Origin: Haematospirillum sp. H4485
Lineage (GTDB): Bacteria; Pseudomonadota; Alphaproteobacteria; Rhodospirillales; Rhodospirillaceae
Length of the DNA stretch: 64,000 nt
Assembly: GCF_012102745.1 (NCBI RefSeq)
Contig: NZ_JAAVSY010000008.1
Coordinates: forward strand, 42,408 to 106,407
Direction: 5' to 3'
In this document: piece by piece, positions 58,477 through 64,000 of the stretch
Layout: each line of letters starts with the position of its first letter
Position numbering within the stretch: the stretch's first letter is position 1
The notes under the pieces: model-generated
Told to the model about the DNA's origin: nothing
What the model saw: the letters and a program-made list of their open reading frames with translations, nothing else
The model's database searches: none
Position numbers and translations under genes: made by a program

Positions 58477-61338
58477 ATGAAGGAATACAGAGACACACCA
58501 AATATGAAAGAGATCTTCAGCGGCCCCGGATGGAATGATTCGGTGTCCTACGAAGACCGGCATGAGCCGATCAGGGTCGTCCTGCGCGGAAAAGAAAAAG
58601 CGACGGTTTATGTCAATGGTGTACCGGAAGATACGGTGAACAGTGTCGAAGGTGTCTACGGCAGTCAGGGCAATGATCATCTGACAGGTGACGAAGAAAG
58701 CAACGTTCTCAAGGGCGGCCCGGGCAACGACACACTGGATGGCGGTGCCGGAACAGACTGGGCCTGGTACGACGAAAAAGCGGAACCCGTCCGGGTAACA
58801 CTGCAAGGATCGCAAAGCGCAACCGTGTACGTAGGTAATGTTGCCGAGGACACTATTCGTAACATCGAGAATATACGCGGCGGCTGGGCAAATGACGAAC
58901 TGACAGGAGATGAAGGCAGCAACGAATTCCGGGGAGGTGGCGGAGAGGACTTTCTGGACGGGGGAGACGGCAACGACTGGCTTCGGGGCAATACCGGCAA
59001 TGACGTCCTCTATGGTGGGACCGGAGACGATACCCTGGATGGCGGCAGCGGAAATGATGTTCTCGATGGTGTTGCCGGAAACGACACACTGAAGGGCGAA
59101 CACGGTCATGACGCGCTGGACGGTGGTGATGGAAATGATTTCGCTGACTACACAGACAAGACAGCTCCTGTTCGCGTGACACTGCACGGTGCGCAGGATG
59201 CCGCCGTATATGTGGGGGGCATCGCCGAAGATACGGTCCGGAATATCGAGAATATACGCGGTGGCTGGGGAAATGACCAAATCACCGGAGACGAAGGCGA
59301 CAACACCCTTCTGGGCGAAAGAGGCAATGACTTTCTGGACGGAAGGGATGGGCACGACATTCTGAACGGTGGTCCTGGTGTCGACACCCTGCACGGCGGC
59401 GCCGGAGATGACCACCTTGAAGGGGGAAATGGAAACGATTTCCTGTATGGCGGCGCAGGCAACGACATTCTCAGGGGAGGTCCGGGCAAAGACAGCCTGG
59501 ATGGCGGCGAAGGCAACGACCTTATGTCCTACAGCGGGAAGACCGAACCCGTACGGGTCACGCTGCTGGGGTCACAGGAAGCAACCGTTTACATCCATCG
59601 CTGGGCTGAAGATACGGTCAAGAATATCGAAATCGTGTACGGAGGCTCTGGTGACGACGTGCTGACAGGGGATGAAAACGACAATACTTTCCGGGGAGGA
59701 AGAGGCAAGGACAGCCTGGATGGAGGATCTGGCACAGACTGGGCCTGGTACGACGGAAAGACAGCACCTGTCCGGGTAACACTGCATGGATCACAGGACG
59801 CCACTGTGTACGTGGACGATACAGAGGAAGATCGCATACGGAATATCGAGAACATCAAAGGAGGCCACGCGGGGGACCAGCTGACCGGGGACGAGGAAGA
59901 TAATACGCTGGATGGTGAAGGTGGAAACGACGAGATCTGCGGTAATGCCGGGAATGATCGCCTGAATGGCGGAGAAGGACAGGACTGGCTGAAAGGTGAT
60001 GGAGGAAACGATATCCTGACCGGGGGACCAGGTGCCGACACCCTCCACGGGGGCCCCGGGGCCGATGTCTTCCTCTACACCACGACAGCCGAAACCCATG
60101 GTGACCGAATCCTGGATTTCCAGCCGGGGGAGGACCGGATCGATCTTTCTGAAACAGGGCATATCTTTTCCCTGCTCGGAGATCGACCTACACCGGGATC
60201 CCTGTGGACAACCTTGGAAGGAGAGGATCTGATCCTGCGGGGTGATACAGACCACGATGTCAGCACGGCTGAAGTCGAGCTCAGGCTTATGAACAACCCA
60301 CTCCTGACAGCAAACGATATCGACGGAGTTAACAACACCCTGACCATAAACGGGAATCACCTGAATGCTGCGGAAACAAAGGAAGACGTCATCCTTGGGC
60401 TTTCGGAGTTCAAAGGACTTAACAAGATTTCAGGTGGAAAGGGTAATGATATCCTGAACGGCAGCACAGGAGACGATATGCTCAGGGGTGGCTCTGGTGA
60501 TGACACCCTGAATGGCGGTACGGGAAGCGATACGCTGCGCGGAAACAATGGTAACGACCACCTGAATGGTGGAGAGGGGCGGGACTGGATCAGAGGAGGA
60601 AATGGTGCTGATACCCTGCATGGAGGACCAGGTGCCGACACCCTCCACGGGGGCCCCGGGGCCGATGTCTTCCTCTACACCACGACAGCCGAAACCCATG
60701 GTGACCGAATCCTGGATTTCCAGCCAGGGGAGGACCGGATTGACCTCTCTCAAACAGGATACATCTTTACCCTCCTCGGAGATCGACCTGCGCCGGGGAC
60801 ACTGTGGGCCACCTCGGAAGGAAAGGATCTTGTCCTGAGAGGTGATACGGACCTTGACACCAGTACAGCCGAGGTCGATCTCAGACTCAAGGATAACCCC
60901 CTGCTGACGGCCAGAGACCTTGTGTTAAGGAACGCGCCTGATGCCATGCCGGCTGACATGCCGCATGAACCTGAAGATACTCCCGTCATCACATCTGACA
61001 ACGCCGACAGTCCGAGGGTAGCTTATCTCAGGGTATCTCAGGAACAAGAGGGTATAGCGAACCGGGAAGATCATGGTCCAGCCCGGACCACAGACGCGCA
61101 CGACATGGTTCTGGATTTCAGCACCAAACAAAATGATGCCATACAGACCGTACCCACCCTCCCCGAGATCCATACGCACCAGAAACCAAACTCTATGCAG
61201 CCTCCATCTATCCGGATAGAAAAAGCAGATAACAGCATAGTCTTGTACTTTGATACAGATGGAAACGCTGAAACAAAAGGCTTCAGTATTACACTAACAG
61301 GCATTGGATTCAGTGATGAAGGAACAATATTATTATAA
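58477..61338 (+). CDS. RTX calcium-binding protein with repeated modules, probable type I-secreted
   Basis: A 953-residue acidic protein without an amino-terminal signal peptide. It is dominated by RTX nonapeptides of the GGxGxDxLx type (GGPGNDTLDGG, GGTGDDTLDGGSGND), which bind calcium and form beta-rolls. Between them five copies of a module read VRVTL-G-A-VYV, then EDTVRNIENIRGG and a TGDE end. Two copies of a tail module, DVFLYTTTAETHGDRILDF onward, lie 600 bp apart. The last 40 residues (IVLYFDTDGNAETKGFSITL) fit a type I secretion signal. ATG 58477 follows AGGAGGGG. No ABC transporter or TolC-like gene is in the window. Function may be adhesion or matrix; no enzyme domain is seen. Confidence 0.88.
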   Translation: MKEYRDTPNMKEIFSGPGWNDSVSYEDRHEPIRVVLRGKEKATVYVNGVPEDTVNSVEGVYGSQGNDHLTGDEESNVLKGGPGNDTLDGGAGTDWAWYDEKAEPVRVTLQGSQSATVYVGNVAEDTIRNIENIRGGWANDELTGDEGSNEFRGGGGEDFLDGGDGNDWLRGNTGNDVLYGGTGDDTLDGGSGNDVLDGVAGNDTLKGEHGHDALDGGDGNDFADYTDKTAPVRVTLHGAQDAAVYVGGIAEDTVRNIENIRGGWGNDQITGDEGDNTLLGERGNDFLDGRDGHDILNGGPGVDTLHGGAGDDHLEGGNGNDFLYGGAGNDILRGGPGKDSLDGGEGNDLMSYSGKTEPVRVTLLGSQEATVYIHRWAEDTVKNIEIVYGGSGDDVLTGDENDNTFRGGRGKDSLDGGSGTDWAWYDGKTAPVRVTLHGSQDATVYVDDTEEDRIRNIENIKGGHAGDQLTGDEEDNTLDGEGGNDEICGNAGNDRLNGGEGQDWLKGDGGNDILTGGPGADTLHGGPGADVFLYTTTAETHGDRILDFQPGEDRIDLSETGHIFSLLGDRPTPGSLWTTLEGEDLILRGDTDHDVSTAEVELRLMNNPLLTANDIDGVNNTLTINGNHLNAAETKEDVILGLSEFKGLNKISGGKGNDILNGSTGDDMLRGGSGDDTLNGGTGSDTLRGNNGNDHLNGGEGRDWIRGGNGADTLHGGPGADTLHGGPGADVFLYTTTAETHGDRILDFQPGEDRIDLSQTGYIFTLLGDRPAPGTLWATSEGKDLVLRGDTDLDTSTAEVDLRLKDNPLLTARDLVLRNAPDAMPADMPHEPEDTPVITSDNADSPRVAYLRVSQEQEGIANREDHGPARTTDAHDMVLDFSTKQNDAIQTVPTLPEIHTHQKPNSMQPPSIRIEKADNSIVLYFDTDGNAETKGFSITLTGIGFSDEGTILL
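60025..60125 (+). repeat. 101-bp exact direct repeat, copy 1
   Basis: Identical to 60625-60725, offset exactly 600 bp, in frame. It spans the end of one RTX block and the start of the FLYTTTAETHGDRILDF tail module. Synonymous sites also match across the whole length, which points to recent duplication or gene conversion. Confidence 0.9.
60625..60725 (+). repeat. 101-bp exact direct repeat, copy 2
   Basis: Second copy of the repeat at 60025-60125. Flanking sequence outside these limits resembles the first copy but has many substitutions. Confidence 0.9.
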
Positions 61339-61493
61339 CTATATAAATAAAACTTCATTTAATTTGTAAAATACATGACAATATTTATTTCATTTTATCA
61401 AAAATGAATATTGATATTATTAAACGAGAATGATAATTTATTATGTTTTCTACCGATTAAAAATGCCAAAACTCCTCGATACCGGATGTGAGC

Positions 61494-61533
61494 TTGATCG
61501 CTACATGGCTTTGAATTTTGATTGCTATTTGGC
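61494..61533. repeat. Paired direct repeats at the transposon end
   Basis: TTGATCGCTACATGGC (61494-61509) and TTGATTGCTATTTGGC (61518-61533) match at 13 of 16 positions with a 24-base period. Their position just inside the proposed terminus suits transposase binding sites. Confidence 0.6.
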
Positions 61534-62343
61534 GTTTCCGATGACGAGGGCCTGTCCTGCGGCATCGACGACATCTTCAGTGATCATGGCGAGTTCATTG
61601 ATGCGGATGATACGTTCGATTTGCATGAAAAGCCGCTGAAGGAGCCGAAAATTACCATTGGTGAGGCGAATGATGGCGTTCGCGGCTCGGGTGTCGGTGA
61701 AATCCTCCTTGTCGAGCTCAAGGCCGAGTCGCTTCCAATGACGGGTCAAGACAAAGTGCATCTCGTCTTTCGAGAGGGTCGGATATTCATGGGAGAAGCC
61801 GATCCGGCTGTAGAGCTGCGGATAGCGGCTCATGCGTTTTTCAATACCGGGCATGCCAATCAGGACAAGACCGATCTGGGCTCGATCAAACTGGTCGCGA
61901 AGAAATTCGAGCGTGGGAGTGGTGAGGCGCTCTGCCTCGTCGACGATGAGAAGTTCGATGCGTCCGAGGGGCGCGGTCCACCGCCCCGGTGGGCGGTTCT
62001 TGAGTTTGTCGTTGATGCAGATATTGACGCGGGTGACCAGGAGCGAGAGATCCTTGCGCACGGTTGTCATCGAGGTGGAGACGGGCGGCGTGTAGAAGAG
62101 GGTACGGGTCTTGGCGAGGGCAGCATAGACCTTCGCGTCGGAGGGTTCGCGTGGCCCCCATTCAGTCAAGAGCGGTTCGACCAGATCCCATTGGGCATAG
62201 GACCGAGCGGAAAGCGTTTTGCCGACTCCGGCGCGCCCATGGCAAAGCCCAATGGTGGCATGACGACGCACGGCGTCGGCGAACTCGACGAAACGCCTGT
62301 GTTCACGCGTCACGATGAAGGGCCCGGCATGGTGGCGAATCAT
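61525..62343 (-). CDS. TniB-like AAA ATPase of the transposon
   Basis: A 272-residue AAA-type ATPase of the TniB/MuB/IstB-like group, which activates the transposase and selects target DNA. Walker A is GRAGVGKT near residue 36-43, and Walker B is LLIVDEAERL near residue 150. The end LLQRLFMQIERIIRI is family-like. ATG 62343 overlaps the stop of the transposase gene as ATGA, so the two are translationally coupled. The carboxy end reaches into the transposon terminal repeats. Confidence 0.88.
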   Translation of the reverse strand: MIRHHAGPFIVTREHRRFVEFADAVRRHATIGLCHGRAGVGKTLSARSYAQWDLVEPLLTEWGPREPSDAKVYAALAKTRTLFYTPPVSTSMTTVRKDLSLLVTRVNICINDKLKNRPPGRWTAPLGRIELLIVDEAERLTTPTLEFLRDQFDRAQIGLVLIGMPGIEKRMSRYPQLYSRIGFSHEYPTLSKDEMHFVLTRHWKRLGLELDKEDFTDTRAANAIIRLTNGNFRLLQRLFMQIERIIRINELAMITEDVVDAAGQALVIGNAK

Positions 62344-63815
62344 GGGGCCTTGTCTTCCTTGTAAAGCGCGAGTTTTCTGACTGGACGGGCCGGGCTGCTT
62401 GCCGGAGGCGGTAGGTCATCGGAAATAAAGTCCGTGATTTTTCCCCGCCGCGCATCGATTTGTCCGCGCAGAGCCTTGCGACGCGCGATGCGTGCCTGCT
62501 GGATGTCCTTCAGCGAAATCGTGCGGTGCGCATGGTCGGGGCTAACGGCGCGGCACAAGAACCGATTGTGGTGAAAGACACGGACCTCCGTTATGTCGCG
62601 CGGATCGTACCGGACCGTGACAGTCTCACCAACATAGGCAGCGAGAATCGGGTCGGTGTAGCGCAAGCCTTGGAAATGGATGCCGTCGCGGCGTACAAGG
62701 CGGCTGTGCGCGACCGTAAGGAGGAGCAGGTCAAGCTTTTCGAGGCTATCCGGCATGCGCGGCAGCCATCCCTGAGCGCGCCAAGCGTCGTTCGGTGTCG
62801 CACCGATCTCGCCATGAAGGCGGTTGTTGTAGGTGCCGGTTACGAAGGTACCGATGGTTTCGTCCAGATCGGCGAGGGTCAGGCGTGGCAGGGTCGCGGG
62901 CTGGCCGTCGCAAAGAGCACCAGGCAGCTCCGGCAGCAATTCAGTATTGAGTGTGCCGAAAAACCGTTCGATTTTTCCGCGCCCCTGCGGTCGTCCAGCT
63001 GTTGAGAAAACGATGTCAATGCGCAGATCGGCGGCAACTTGCTCGAGATGTTGGCTGGTGAAATCGCTGCCATGATCGACATAAAGCATTTCGGGAATAC
63101 CGCAGACGGGCCAGTTGAGGCGGGTCTTGCACCATATTGCCTGCCGCAGTGCGAGAGCGGTCTGGATCGCCGAAGGCGAGCCGAGGAAAACGGTATATCC
63201 AGCGACCGCTCGGGAATGGTCATCGAGCACGACGGTAAGCCAAGGGCGCACGTTTGCACCATTTGCATCGAGCGCGAGGATATCGAGCTGGGTGTGATCG
63301 ACCTGCCAGACGGCGTTCGGCTCTTCGGCCTGGTGCCGGTGGATCAGCTCGAACCGGTCACGATAGGCGGCGGCCCCCTCGTGGGCAAGGGTCAGAAGGC
63401 CCGGATCGAGAGAGCAGAGAATGGCATGCACAGCCGCGTAGGATGGCGGGGAATAATTCGCGGCCTTTGCCTGCGCCGAGACACGCCGATGAATGGCCGC
63501 CGCCGATAAGCGGGGCTTCTGCAAGGCCAGGGTCTCCACGGCTTCAACGATTTCAGCGTGCGTCTTTCTCTGTCCGGCATCGGCACGGCGTGCACGTATC
63601 AATCCGGCAAGCCCAAAACGCCGATACCGGGTTGTCCATCGCTGTGCGGTGCGGATCGGCAGGCCAGCAGCACAAGCCGTCGCCCGCAGGGGTGCACCTT
63701 CGATCAGATGCGGCCGGAGAAGTGCAAACCGGCGCATTGCCCGGCTGCGCTGTTCTTCAGAGAAGTCTGTGAGATTGTCCGTAAGGGGATCGTTGTGCGG
63801 ACGGTTCATCATCAT
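62340..63815 (-). CDS. TniA/Mu-type DDE transposase
   Basis: A 491-residue transposase. An amino-terminal helix-turn-helix (RATACAAGLPIRTAQRWTTR) is followed by the rve integrase core. The catalytic residues are D in VWQVDHTQLD (near residue 173), D in LYVDHGSDFTS (near 247) and E in GRGKIERFF (near 283), a DD(35)E triad. A Mu-transposase-like carboxy domain (FQGLRYTDPILAAYVGETVTVRYDPRD) completes it. Three consecutive ATGs at 63815-63807 are possible starts; the longer TTG reading is unlikely. It is slightly short compared with TniA of Tn5053. Confidence 0.9.
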   Translation of the reverse strand: MMMNRPHNDPLTDNLTDFSEEQRSRAMRRFALLRPHLIEGAPLRATACAAGLPIRTAQRWTTRYRRFGLAGLIRARRADAGQRKTHAEIVEAVETLALQKPRLSAAAIHRRVSAQAKAANYSPPSYAAVHAILCSLDPGLLTLAHEGAAAYRDRFELIHRHQAEEPNAVWQVDHTQLDILALDANGANVRPWLTVVLDDHSRAVAGYTVFLGSPSAIQTALALRQAIWCKTRLNWPVCGIPEMLYVDHGSDFTSQHLEQVAADLRIDIVFSTAGRPQGRGKIERFFGTLNTELLPELPGALCDGQPATLPRLTLADLDETIGTFVTGTYNNRLHGEIGATPNDAWRAQGWLPRMPDSLEKLDLLLLTVAHSRLVRRDGIHFQGLRYTDPILAAYVGETVTVRYDPRDITEVRVFHHNRFLCRAVSPDHAHRTISLKDIQQARIARRKALRGQIDARRGKITDFISDDLPPPASSPARPVRKLALYKEDKAP

Positions 63816-63896
63816 AAACCCACTCAGTACACATATCGGTAAATAACGGGAGGCTTTCTTTATCAATTGAATAGTACGATAAAAATTGCAGTAACG

Positions 63897-63911
63897 GTAC
63901 GTCTAACGTAC
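63897..63911. repeat. Palindrome in the recombinase-transposase gap
   Basis: GTACGT-CTA-ACGTAC is a six-bp palindrome with a three-base centre, 11 bases before the recombinase start. In related elements the resolvase binds a res site in this position. Confidence 0.5.
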
Positions 63912-63921
63912 ATCTTATGAC

Positions 63922-64000
63922 ATGAAGAATATTACGATTGGTTACGCGCGCTGCTCTACTGACAAGCAAGACCTTGCTGCGCAGCGTCATGCCCTCGTCG
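63922..64000 (+). CDS. Serine recombinase (resolvase-like), 3'-truncated by the window edge
   Basis: Only 26 codons are visible. They read MKNITIGYARCSTDKQDLAA and continue to RHALV. The YARCST with its serine and the DLAAQR stretch are diagnostic of the resolvase/invertase amino-terminal domain. It is divergent from the transposase and would resolve cointegrates. The rest of the protein is outside the window. Confidence 0.85.
   Translation, partial: MKNITIGYARCSTDKQDLAAQRHALV

Larger units (their letters stand above)
61487..64000. mobile_element. Tn5053/Mu-like transposon, one end visible
   Basis: The element includes a TniB-like ATPase, a TniA-like DDE transposase overlapping it by four bases, and a divergent serine recombinase cut by the window edge. 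The left terminus is proposed at TGTGAGCTTGATCGC (61487), since this class begins with TGT. Two imperfect 16-base direct repeats follow at 61494 and 61518, as expected for transposase binding sites. The right end, cargo and any TniQ lie outside or are missing. The element follows the RTX stop by about 150 AT-rich bases. Confidence 0.75.

Noticed and set aside
58477..64000. RTX gene as cargo of the adjacent transposon
   Set aside because: The proposed transposon terminus lies at 61487, after the RTX stop, and the tniB end faces the RTX gene, so the RTX gene appears to be outside the element.

Overview
The window reads as ordinary chromosome of an alphaproteobacterium, most likely in the Rhodospirillales. 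The supporting features are a usg gene, an Irr-type Fur regulator with an HHH motif, a MucR-type regulator, DUF2125 and DUF983 proteins, an olsB-olsA ornithine-lipid pair, a fused coaBC, and a GltB with a 38-residue propeptide before its catalytic cysteine. Base composition is moderately GC-rich. I cannot fix the genus from sequence alone. I see no tRNA, rRNA or CRISPR array.

Layout. Bases 1-15221 hold housekeeping genes: the 3' part of addA, a ferredoxin-NADP reductase, usg, a LysE-type exporter, glutathione synthetase, a SirB1-like protein coupled to a BON lipoprotein, yraN-rsmI, a divergent LpoA-like lipoprotein, and the minus-strand series coaBC-dut-rrf2-cysK-moeB. A TPP riboswitch precedes thiC (15268-17283). 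Facing thiC are a MATE exporter, irr and a nitronate-monooxygenase-like flavoprotein with extra cysteines. A glycerophosphodiesterase follows. The large minus-strand translation and RNA operon runs rimP-nusA-ylxR-infB-rbfA-truB-rpsO-pnp (31747 down to 21815). Its rpsO-pnp junction carries a strong terminator, and its infB-rbfA junction carries an 11-bp inverted repeat.

Bases 31964-39359 hold an SH3 protein, a D-2-hydroxyacid dehydrogenase, pabB, a DUF2125 protein, a TusA-like protein, mucR, a Fur/Mur regulator and olsBA. A 7.9-kb gene (39372-47240, minus) encodes a 2622-residue protein built from about 18 Ig-like repeats. After it come a CinA-like protein, two small conserved-looking genes, trxA, a DUF1848 protein with a terminal CX3CX2C motif, the gltBD glutamate synthase operon and an AGE-family epimerase.

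The right edge is accessory DNA. An RTX calcium-binding protein (58477-61338) carries five copies of one module and a 101-bp exact internal duplication. It is followed at once by an AT-rich spacer and one end of a Tn5053/Mu-like transposon: a TniB-like ATPase, a DDE transposase (TniA-like) and a divergent serine recombinase cut by the window edge. No tniQ is visible. The two large surface-type proteins, with no type I secretion genes beside them, and the transposon end are the most unusual content. I did not find a clear undescribed defence or biosynthetic system.
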